A stretch of 64,000 nt of DNA from Oreohelix idahoensis. Its lineage: Eukaryota; Mollusca; Gastropoda; Stylommatophora; Oreohelicidae. This document shows positions 11,001-23,000 of this stretch, in pieces; positions within the stretch are counted from its first letter, which is position 1; each line of letters opens with the position of its first letter. A program made the position numbers and the translations under genes. The stretch lies in the NCBI GenBank assembly GCA_024509875.1, contig JAMPIV010012277.1:373734-437733 (forward strand), given 5' to 3'. The notes under the pieces are model-generated. The model saw nothing but the letters and a program-made list of their open reading frames with translations. It was not told the origin of the DNA and did not search any database.

Positions 11001-14000
11001 GTTACATATAAAGTTGGGGCTCATGAAGAATTTCGTAAAAGCGATAGATAAAACAAGCAGAGCTTTCACTTATCTTCGAGAAAAGTTTCCGCAAGTTAGC
11101 GATGCAAAGATAAAGGAAGGTATCTTTGTAGGACCTCAGATTAGGAAAGTTATTGCAGACAAACAATTCGAGAACTTGTTACATGGTAGTGAACTTTGCG
11201 CATGGATGGCATTCAAATCGATCGTCGATAACTTTCTGGGAAATCACAAATCTGTCGACTATGTGCATATTGTTAAGCAGTGCATAGATGCATACAGAAT
11301 TATAGGCTGTAACATGTCCCTCAAAATCCATTTGCTCGATTCGCATCTTGACTTTTTCCCTGACAACCTCGGCGAAGTCAGCGATGAACATGGAGAATGA
11401 TTCCATCAAGATATCGCCGTAATGGAGTCGCGTTATCAAGGACGGTGGAGTATGACCATGCTTGCCGATTATTGTTGGATGCTTCATTGCGATGTACCAC
11501 ATGCCATTCACCGACGAAAGTCGACTGCAAAGAAATTCAAGCCTACATAACTGTTATACTTCTTGTACGAATGATGTTGTAATACTGTATGCGTTGTTAA
11601 AAAACTTCAATTGCATATTTCTAGAGATCACGACCTGATAGAGAAAAACGGTTTGCAAATTTAAAAACAGCGCATTAAAATTGACCAGAAAGACATAGAA
11701 ATGTTAGAGAAAAAAAAAAAAATTTTTTTTTTGTTAGCCAGTGTTTTTAGTTCTGCTTTTCCACTGCTCCAAGTTCTACACTCTCTGCCAAGGCTGATGA
11801 TGACTTGCTGGTAATTAATCCAGTTCTCATCTGACATACTCCACTCTTCCCCTTTGCATATGTTTTCAGCTGTGGCCACCTGCTTGATCGTTGTCTCTGC
11901 CTGTGCCATCCATGACATCCCTCTCTTTATTCTTGCTCCCTTAATGTCAGCTATGTTTCCATGCAGGGGGTGCCGTTTGTCTGTGGTTACTCGCATATAG
12001 GCTTTTGCTTGGGACATCACATATCTGGATCTAATCGACAGCACTCCAAATATGTACCTCATTGTCACAATGGGGGTATCTCGCATTACATTGATTTAAT
12101 TAATGATTATTCATTTCTGTGCAGTTTGTTTGTGTCAGTGTAATTATTATTTCTTTGCTATTTGGGCAAAAAACAAGCCTGAAAATCAAGCAGTACAAAT
12201 CTACACTTAAGTTACATGCATGGATGTATATCTGGAGTCATCTTTATATGACCACCAGCTTATGCACAATGCTACAATATACATATGTGGAAGTGAACTC
12301 TTGTTTGTGAGACTAATTACACCTCATTGACACTTGAAACCATCCACACACACCCAGGGATTCCCCCTGTGGTGAAACTTGTTAAGAACCCAGATTGCAC
12401 ACTAAGCTTGGAGAAGTCACTTGAGCCCCAGCCGTGATTCTTTGGCTTTTACTTGTTTGACTGCATGCAGGAGGATCTCACTATGGACCAAGTGATAGGC
12501 AGGGGGAGCTGAGAGTTACTGACAATTACTTGGGAAAGCCCAGAACCAGAGCACAGTATGTTAGCTCTGCATAGCCTTGGATGGCGGGGAATGCACAGTA
12601 TGCCACATGCTTCTTACTCTTAGCTTGGAAACAGATGTGACGATCCTTTAAATGCAAGCCAAGCTGGAGAAACTGGAGCTCATGACTTCAACTAATCACG
12701 TTTTGGAATGGCAGAAAAGCCACAGGAAAAGCCTAGATCTACAGTGTAGATAATACCAAGGAGTCTCCAACTTGGTATTGGCTGCAAAAGAGCGAGAAGC
12801 TCAGCAGCCCTAGTTAAACAACAACAACACTTAAGTTACAGATTCAATGCATCATATAGAAATATTGCTCATTAATAACCTGGGTGAATTTATTTGCAGT
12901 CAATTGTGTATACATCCTCTGTGGGTAACCTTAAAAAAACCGTGTTCAACCCATCCGCAATGGCAGCGGCAACTGCCCAGTCTAGAAACAAAAGTGCTGC
13001 TCCGATTGTCAGTCCCACTGCTTTGAAAACAGCTGACCATGTGTCTAGAATGGAAGCCATAAGCCGTGCAGAGGAAGAAAGGAAGGTTTGTATATATCTG
13101 GGACACATAGTTTCAAGTCTTAACCCTGTCTGACCCAAAAGAAGCTTTCGCCTGGCACCAAAATGGATAGACATTAAGATGAAAATATCTGATTGTTCTC
13201 TTATAATCATTGCCTCAATCATTAATTAAATCATCTTTCAGCTCCCCAGTGAGCATAGGGTGAGCATAGGCCTTCAGCAAACCTGTGCCAGGTCTTCAGC
13301 TCAAGATCTTTCTAGGTCTTCCTCATCATTTTCACTTCTCTCTCCAGTTCTCTTCTCTGTTTTTTTTTGGTCTACCTCTGCTTCTGTTACCCTGGGGATT
13401 CCAGAAGGATTGCCTTATAATGCTTTCAGTAAGTTTCCTCACTGTGTGTCCTATCCATCTCCAGAGTCTTCACGTCTTTTGTTCCTCTGGTTCTTGTCAT
13501 CTGTTCCACATTGGTGAGGTTGTCTACCATTTCAGTCCTTCACTTCTGTGCCAGCACCCATTTACGAAAGTCTATAACTTCTTGTTTGTTGTTTTTGTTC
13601 TCACTGCAGATTGGCTGAAGAATATGTTTAAGAGATGTAAGTCTATACGCAATAATTAAGTTTGTTTAATGTCTTGTAAAGTGCAGAAACCAAGACATTT
13701 TACTCTAACCCAATGGGCTTACAAAGTGGGATAATAATAGCACATCCAGAAGTCTGTGGGTTATGAAAAACTGAAGGCACTAGCCAGACAAAACTTTGGT
13801 CACCACTGGAATAAAACAATCATATCCTTACTTCAACATTTGGTCTCTCGCGTCCCAAATTTCTGGAGACTAGAAATTGTGTGTCGTATATATTAAACGT
13901 TGCCTGTTGTAAAAACTACAATCCTAATGGAAATATATTAGTTACTATTTGTGTCTCCTTTTTTTTTTTTTTTTTGGTTAAGCCATTAGCAATTTGAAAG

Positions 14001-17000
14001 TAGCAAGTTTGTATTTAATTTATCAAGTGAAAGAGATCAGCATTATGGCATTCAACCAATACTTATTTATTTACAAATGTTTAAATGCCCCGTGCAGTTC
14101 TGGGGGGGTCGTCGAAGGACTACTGCATCCTCAAGCATGTTGTAACAGGTAAGTAATATGTCACAAATAGAGATAAGATCTTACAATTGTGTGTGAAAGG
14201 TTAGAGATAGACAAGACCTTATGATTGTGTGTGGAAGGTTAGAGATAGACAAGATCTTATGAGATAGACAAAATATTACAGATACACTGAGTGCATTTAC
14301 TTCCTGCATCTTATTAATATAACATTTTAATCATGTATGTTTTATTAATTATTTCATCACTAGATACTCTTGGATACTCTTGAGAAGAGGAAAGCTACCA
14401 TGAGTGAAGAGGAAAAGAAAGATTTGTTAAAGGTAAATAAATGCCACATCTTTATCTTTGTATTTTTATAATTTTTAAGTCCTAAATATTCTTTTATACG
14501 GTTTTCTCAGCTCCTTTCATTAGTTAATAGCATCTATTTCTTTCTTTCACATACTATATCTGTGTGTGTCCATCTTGTAAATTCATTTAACTCTTATGTA
14601 TTTTGCAAATATCCTGTTTATCTTATTTATAAAGTTAGATTCCTGGTTTTTAATTGAGGGTTGTCTTGTAATCATTAACTTAGCAGAAAAACATTCAACG
14701 GAAACTCTTTGACTATTCGCACAGTGTTTGTTTAAATAATTCTAATCAGTGAAGTATACCTTCTTTTAATGTGAATTGCTTTTGTGAACATACACATATT
14801 AAATATCAGACTGAAGTGAAATGGATAAAGTCTCATAATTTGCAATGATTTGTTACTATTAACACAAGTGCAGTTGGTATACATGTTACATGTAATTTGA
14901 AAAACTCTGAAATTTTAACAGTACACTATGAACTTACTTACTTAGTCGTTCCCCTTCTACCGTGAGGTGTAGAGGTTTGGAAGAGAGAGCGCCAGACTAT
15001 CCTATCTGCTGTCTTCCTCCTGGCCTGGTTCCATTCTAGTCCTCGGTCCTTCAAAGATTGTCTAATGTTGTCCTCCCAGTGGACTCTGAGCATCCTGGGG
15101 GTCTGGATCCCTGGATCTTTGTTTCCCATGCTTGTTGTGGTAGCCGATCTTCTCCCATTCTGCAGACATGGCCAAACCATCTTAGTTGGGACTATTCTAC
15201 TTGGCTCTGCAGGGGGTGGGATTTAAGGCCTTGAAAAATCGTCTGGTTGCAGACCATGTCTCTTCTTGTTACTTCAACCACCTTCCTCAGATACCTCATT
15301 TCTGAGGTTTGGATCTGGCTTTTGTGGGTTGTCATTGCCCATGACTCGCATCCATATGTCAAGACTGGGACATAGGTGGAGCGGCATAAAGCCACACTAT
15401 GAACTTACAAGGCAGTTTATTGTCGCAGTCAATAAAACTTGCTTTTGAGTCTTAAAACGTCAAGGCCATCCATTTATGAAGTAATATAACTTTGAATAGG
15501 GCAGAGCACTTCAGAGAAACTCTGAACAAGGAAATACCAGAGACACAATTGAATGTTCCTGAGGCTGAAAACGATCTAGATGTAAATACAGACATTCCAC
15601 GAAAAGAAGAAATCATCACAGCAATCAAAGGGTTAAAGAACGGTAAAGCTCCGGGCCATGATAACTTAAATGCAGAGCTATTTAAGACAGACCCTGAGCT
15701 AGCAGCAGAACTATTAGAACCACTATTTGCACAAGTGTGGAAAACGGGGACAACACCATCAGAGTGGAACAAAGGAATAATTGTCAAATTGCCCAAGAAG
15801 GGAGATCTTTCAGACTGCAATAATTGGAGAGGAATCACTCTTCTCTCAGTTCCCAGCAAAATACTAGGCAGGATAATTATACAGAGAATTTCAAAGGCAG
15901 TAGACTACAAACTGAGGAAAGAACAAGCAGGATTTAGAAAGAACAGAAGATGTGTAGACCATATATTCACTCTCAGGAACATTATAGAGCAGTGCTCAGA
16001 ATGGCAAAGACAGCTTTACATAAATTTTGTTGATTTTGAAAAGGCTTTTGACAGCATACATAGGGACAGTTTATGGAAAATACTGAGGGCTTATGGAATT
16101 CCAAGCTGCATCGTGTCAATCATAAAAAGCCTCTATGCCAACTTTATGTGTAGTGTTGGGCAGAGCAACCTAACCTTCGAGGTGAAGACAGGAGTACGAC
16201 AGGGATGCCCCTTATCAACCACTCTATTTTTAACAGTCATAGACTGGGTGATGCGCCAGACAACAGAGGGCAGTCCAAGAGGAATAAGATGGACTACATT
16301 TTCAACATTGGAAGATCTGGAATATGCAGATAGACTTAATAAATTTAGCCAGCAGGTGGGCTTGAACATCAGTTTAAAGAAGTCTGAGGTCATGACGCTC
16401 AATGTGAGCAACCCTGAGCCCATATCAGTAAGGAATCAGCAACTGGTACAGACAGATACCTTCACATACCTAGGAAGCATAGTAACACCAGACGGTGGGG
16501 CAGGCAAAGACATCAACATCAGAATGAATAAGGCAAGAACAGCCTTCTTTAGCCTAAATAACATCTGGAAGTCCTCCCAATACAGCACAAGCACAAAATT
16601 AAGATTATACCAGAGTTGCGTGCTTTCTGTGCTTCTCTATGGTGCGGAATGCTGGAGAGTCACAGAGAAGGAAATGTCAAAATTGTCCTCTTTTCACACA
16701 ACATGCCTAAGAAAAATTCACCGAATCTTTTGGCCGAATACCATCACCAACCAAGATCTGCTTACTCGTAGCAAGCAAGAGGACATGCATACCATCATAG
16801 CTGGCAGACGCTGGAGCTGGGTTGGTCATGTCCTCAGAAGAGACCCCGATGCCATCACAAGAACAGCTATGCTTTGGACCCCTGAAGGAAAGCGAAAGAG
16901 AGGCCGACCAAAAACAACTTGGCGGAGGACTGTGGAGGCTGAGATGCAAAGAATGAACCAGAGTTGGGGCACTGTACGAAGGATGGCCACCGACCGTGCA

Positions 17001-20000
17001 AAGTGGAATCAATTTGTTGTTGCTCTACAAGACGCCACTAGGCGTGATGGCCACTGACTGCTTTGACGGTCGGTGGTTAAGGATCGAAGAAGAAGAAGAT
17101 AACTTTGAATATGGTCATATTTAGTGAATTTTTGTTTACTGTGGTAGCTGAATAAAATCACAAAGTATATACAATTTTGCATTACAAAATTTTCAAACAG
17201 ATAAACTAGAATAATATTGCCAAAAAAATGTATGACTGTTGTTTGCGGTTTCAGCAATATGTCTGGCATATCTTCTACCTGTGACTAGTCATTAGATGTA
17301 ACTGAGGTCTAGTTCGGTTGCTTTTCAGTGCGTCAATGATGTCTTTAACAAATCGTGACACAATAATTCACTTAGGAGTCTCAGAATGTGAGGATGCTTT
17401 GCCATATTTCTCTAGCAGTAACAATTAAAAACACAAACACATGATTCATCACAAAAGTATAATAAAACTTCAAAACTTGTGCAATGCCACTTAACTATGC
17501 TCAGATTGGTTGCTTCAACAGTAACAAAAGTCATCTTACAGTTAAAAAACATGGACTGGATTAAACAGGTGAATTTCTTTGTTTATTAATGACAAACCTG
17601 AATCAGTGCTCTCAGCTTTGCTCCGTCATGGGTGTTGAAATAGAGCAGTGCTGCCTATCAGGAGTCAAAGAGTTAATAGCATTCGGTACCTTAAATATCC
17701 AAGTATGCCTCTAAATCTAATTGCAGTTGTGATCAAGGAAAAAAAAAGCAAAGCAAACTGCTAACCTTGTTAGTGTTGGTAATACCATTCCATGCTACTC
17801 CTCAGGCTCTGAGAACAATATCTGATGCCATAGACAAAGTCAAATATAGCACAGGTGCAAAGAGGCCTCAGGCAGCAACATTCCAAGCCCCAGTGGCTGA
17901 TCAGTTCAAGTATGTCAGTGGTTATGAGCAGGTAAGTTTAACATGGTAATGATGGACAAGAGAATAATGTGGGTAAGTAAGAATACAGTAAAAGTAAAAA
18001 AATCCGGATGCCAGAAATCCAAAACCACCTGAGAATTTGGACCTTTCGAAAACTCAAACTTTTTAAATTTTCCGGGCTTTTGTAAGTGTTCCATCCACAA
18101 GCAGTGCAGCAGACCCATAAGAAGTCGTGGAAAAGAACGAATAAATATACTAATTTTGATAAATGATGCATTTTGTATTTGTTAATGAATAAATCAAACA
18201 AATTTGCCTTTTCATCTCTTATTTATTAATCCTTAAATTTGAATTTTAAAAGTACTGCTGGAGAATCTGGAAAATCTGGACTGACCAAATCCCCGAGCTG
18301 TTCAGATTTTCGGACTTTAACTGTAGTTATAATTTGGAATGACCTGGAACCAACTGGGTTAGCTAGCATAAGATAGTTCCCAATGGGGGAAAATTTGTCA
18401 TTGCAATGTGGTTTTAAAAAAAAAAAAAGATTAGAGACAGGAAGATAATATCAGCAGAAAAAATATGGCACATTATATGCTTTTATATTTGTATTGATAT
18501 ATACTGCTTGTATCAATTGGCAAAGCAGTTAGAGCACTTGCCTGTTGGGGCAAAGTTTCTGGGTTCCAGGACCAAAGCCTGGTAGGGCATTGCTCCAGTC
18601 TGCCCAGCTGTAAATGGGTACCTGCCTGCTCTTGAGTTAGGTAGGCAAAAGGCAGCAAGGAAGAGAACTAGTCATAAAAAAAAACCTAGTATTTTTAAGT
18701 CTCTAACACTTCAGTCACCTACAGAAAATGATGATAATAATTTCATCACTGCTCCTTTATTTGATTCATTTGTTGCTTGGTTTGCAGTATCATTTCTGCC
18801 TTAAGGCATGTTTGGAGTTTAGTTTTCTTTAATTCATTTCTGTGTTGCATGGAGAAGAGAACTGAGTACAGAAGTGAAAATGATGAGGAAAACACGGAAA
18901 GAACTTGAGTTGATGGCACATGACAGGAGGATTTGGCATGTGTTTGTTGAAGGTCTATGCTCCTTGGGGAGCTAAAAGGTATTGATTGATTGAATTTCTG
19001 TGTTGGGACTCGGTTTGTTAAAAAAAAAATAGTTAATGTTGTATTGGGGAAAACAGACTGCATTTTTCTCAGGTGCAGCATGCAGATGCCTTTGCTATCC
19101 TTTGTTTATGAGGTGATTTTCTTTTTCTTGCCACTTAGAGCTGATTCCATATGTTACAACTAATGTCCTGTGTTTTTATTATTTAGCCATCGTTCACTTA
19201 TGGTAGAGGCCGTGGCTGGCTGGGGAGCCGTACTTCAGCATGGGGTCCTCGTGGCAGGGGTCATGTGACATCGTTTCTAAGCAGAACCCATCTGGATAAC
19301 AGGCCGAAGACAATAGAAGTTAAAGGATTCGACCTGTCTGAACTGGAAGAGATCAAACTCCATTTTCAGGTAAAATACATGAATGTGTTCTACTTTCTAA
19401 CCCACGAGCCGCACGGTGCGCTAAGCTTAGGTACATCATTATAACAAGTGCCGCTGGTACACCCTTTTGGTTAAAGTTGCATTTTCTCATGTCTGCTTTT
19501 TACACTACAGAAAACAAGCTTATTTACCGTGATAAGCTGAATTTATATATATATATATAATATCACTGTAAACTGGTTGAATAATACTCTGAAGTGTTGC
19601 AATTCTGACATGCAGTCTTCTTCTTCTTCTGTCCTTAGCCACCGACCGTCAAAGCAGTCAATGGCCATTACGCCTAGTGGCGTCTTAGGGCAACAGCAGA
19701 TAGGTTTTCTTTGCCATTGTTTCCCATCACGTCTAGTGGCGTCTTTAGGGCAATGGCAAATCAACCCATTTGCCGTTGTTTCCGTAATCGAAGTGTCTGG
19801 CAAACGGGTGATCAGCCCGTTGGTAGACATGCAGTAAATAAGCTTATTTATGTAGTGTAAAAAAAAACAGACATGAGAAAACGCGACTATAACCAACAAA
19901 TATTTATATATTCAGAGATACATTTCAGTTTTTTTATTGTTTTAAAGCTGAAAGAAAAATTTGGCACCTGTTTTGATTCTTGGGTAAACCTAAAAGCTGT

Positions 20001-23000
20001 CTGGGACAAAAGGGTTAAGTCTACCTTACTGTTGTGAACTTTCAAAGAAACAGACCAAGTCCTGTTAGCACTTTAAAAATATTTCTTCTTTTCTTATTTT
20101 ATCCATATCTACCATTAATTAGTAATGTTGTTCATTGTATCAGGTTTTTGTAAAGTATCAGTCTGTCTGCTCTGTAAAGTTGCTTTCACACACACACTGG
20201 ATGCTCTGTAAGGAAGAGTGGTGTGTGGTTGAGATCAGGCATGCTCCAGTCTACCCAGCTGTAAATGGGTAACTCACCCTAGTCCTGAGTTAGGGAAGGC
20301 AAAGGCTCCAGGGGAAGCAGGCCCTAAACTTGGTCACTTCAACCGACGCAGGATGGTGTATGTATGAAGTAGAAATGTAGAGTGTGATTGACGCGAATGG
20401 TGTACTGTTCGTGTGCTGACCAATATAACCACTCATACACTTGTGTCTACAAGGCACCAGTGCAGACTGCTGGAATCTTAGTTTACTCAATTTATTCAGA
20501 CGTACACACTGGGACATACGAGTACATCATGGTATGTTGACATATCAATTTGTAGGTATACATAGCAGATCTGAAGTCATGACACATTCAGAAATAATGG
20601 GCAGTACATCAAAAGTTCAATGTCATGATACATTATGGCCACATCCCCCTATCTGACTAAACGCGTCAGTGAAGGGCGGATCGATAAATAACCAAAGTTA
20701 CTTGACGTCCATAGTTTGTAGTATATATTATGAAACCACGAAGGGGTTTCTAGCAAGATTGAGATCTCCCTGTCACTGTCCGATAATAGGATAAATAATC
20801 TGTTCTCTTGGCAGTGATCAAAACATATGCTGACCGAAATCCAACATGGCTGCCTCCCTGAGTTGTCGTTCACTCATTCATAGGAAGGAGAATATAAGCC
20901 AGAGTTAATTTATAATGGGTATATAAAGGATTTCATAAATGTTTCCATACAGCTCTACGGTGATCAAGTTAATTCACGTAGCCATAACCGCTGCAGGAAA
21001 ATCTGTCATCTTCGTCGATACAAAACACGACACTAGCATAGCGAAGCACAAAAGTCAAGCTAGGCCTAACCGACGAGAGATCATCAAAATAGGAGCTGGG
21101 TTTACCTGGAGTCCGAATCATCTATATACTGACATGAGGAGAGTCTCTAACACAAACTATCGTAGAGACACCATCTCCTTCAGAAGAAAAACCACTTCGT
21201 AGACATTTTTTTCTGACGAAAGGACCAGCTCTAGAAAAACGTACCCCGCCATTTGTAAGCAGTACATCGGAACTCATCACGACTTGTCAAGACAACTCAT
21301 ACTTCCGCTAGACCGGAATACAAGAATCTAGTCCCTCCTACCAATCCAAAATATACAATATAGGACTGATTCTACTTGTACTAATAATATGTAATACATA
21401 TGAATTCAGGCCATAAACACAATAAGCAAATTAATATATTTTCTGGCCCTAAAAAATAAGTACAAACGCAAGCGCAATATCCTTGCGCTGGATCAATATC
21501 CAGAACGATTACTCCTATAATCAAAAGTGTGAATCAAACATGGATTATCTCGCTTTTACCATAAACAGCATTTTCATACACAAATAAATGAATGTCTATA
21601 TTTTTCCCATATTAAATAGCCATATCGATTTTTGTAAAATGTGCGTCAAAATATGCACGCAACAGATTACCACACCCCTCGGGAAAAAAAAAATGGTACA
21701 TTTTTTTTTTTTTTGAAATACATCTAGGAGCAACATACAATAGGCTCACAACGCAGCAATAACAATGCGCAGATGATAAGCATAAGTTTTATGACCTTAG
21801 AGAAAGTACTTCTCTAAGTATAAATATTTCCAGAGAGGTGTCACCAACGCATACTACAATATTAGCAATGACACAATTTCCACATTAGTTTATACATAAA
21901 TTCCATCTAAGATATCTTAACATCATGATCATCAAAGACGAAAAACATTGAAAGATCAGCGGTGAATACATATCAATGAACCGCTAAGTAGCGTTACAAT
22001 CAATATATGATATATATTACATATGTGTACACATTTCAACATAGAAACAACTGTATCAAAGTTGTATAACAGTTATGAATCGTGTGGGCATCTAGACAAA
22101 ATATCTGCCATCACATTTTCTGACCCACGGATAGCTCGCACCGCAAAATGAAATGGCTGTAGAGCAATCGCGTATCGCGTTGATCTCGCGCTCTTCAGAT
22201 TTTTACTCTGAATAGCCGTAAGAGCTTTCTGGTCAGTTTCCACAATGAAATGCGCGCCCAGAAGAAATCTTTGCAGTTTAAGGATTGACCAAACCATAGC
22301 CAATAATTCACGGTCTAGGACCGAGTAATTCTTCTCTGCGGCATTTAATTTCCGAGAAATATACATCACAGGATGCAGAGTTCCAGAGTACTCTTGCATT
22401 AGTGCAGCTCCAATCCCGGTGGATGAAGCGTCACTACGAAGAATAAATGTCTTATCCTTAGAAGGTAATACTAGGATAGGTGAAGTAGAAAACATAGTTT
22501 TAACCTTATCCAAAGAGGATTGACATTCTTGAGTCCAATGGACTACATTAGGAGACCCTTTCTTTAGCAAGGAAGAAAGAGGTGACATAATGGAGGACAG
22601 ATTCGGGATGAATCGTCCATAAAATTGTATTAGACCTAAGAGACTTCGTACTTGCTTTTTAGTCTTAGGAATAGAAATGTTAAGTATCTTACTTGTATTA
22701 TGGTCTTCTGTTTTTAGGAACCCATGACCAACACGGTGTCCTAAAAAAGATATTTCGCTAAAACCAATACATGCTTTCGATGGTTTCGCTGTCAGGTTAT
22801 GCTCGCGTAAGATAGACAATAGTTCATTTATACCATTATAGTGATCGTTCCAAGTATCACTGAAAAGACAGATGTCATCAAGATACGCAATGACATCTGA
22901 GCGATGAGATAGGATTCGACGCATCATGCGTACAAATGTAGCAGGGGCGTTCATAAGACCGAAAGGCATGAAATTCCATTGGAATAGACCCCTAGGCGTC

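Larger units (their letters stand above)
9610..11686 (+). mobile_element. DNA transposon with ~50-bp TIRs and DDE-like transposase
   Basis: A 2.08-kb unit bounded by imperfect inverted repeats 9610-9659 and 11636-11686. Both begin GGTCA, share GCGCTG, then AATTTG, CCGTTT and TCTCTATCA; in the 32 bases after GCGCTG I count 26 matches. It carries one gene on the plus strand (9859-11550). It sits between two parts of one minus-strand LINE (11690-12086 and 8815-9577), so it inserted into that LINE. I could not settle the TSD by eye. The superfamily is not assigned; the repeats show that this widespread uncharacterised gene family can be mobile. Confidence 0.75.

Noticed and set aside
13611..13636. 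Possible extra RBM26-like mini-exon between exons 2 and 3
   Set aside because: AG and GT can be found, but the short peptide does not fit the family, and exons 2 and 3 already join in phase 0 with continuous coiled coil.
22073..22080. An envelope gene after pol, which would make an endogenous-retrovirus-like element
   Set aside because: Only ~400 non-coding bases separate pol from the 3' LTR in family 1, and 87 in the outer element.
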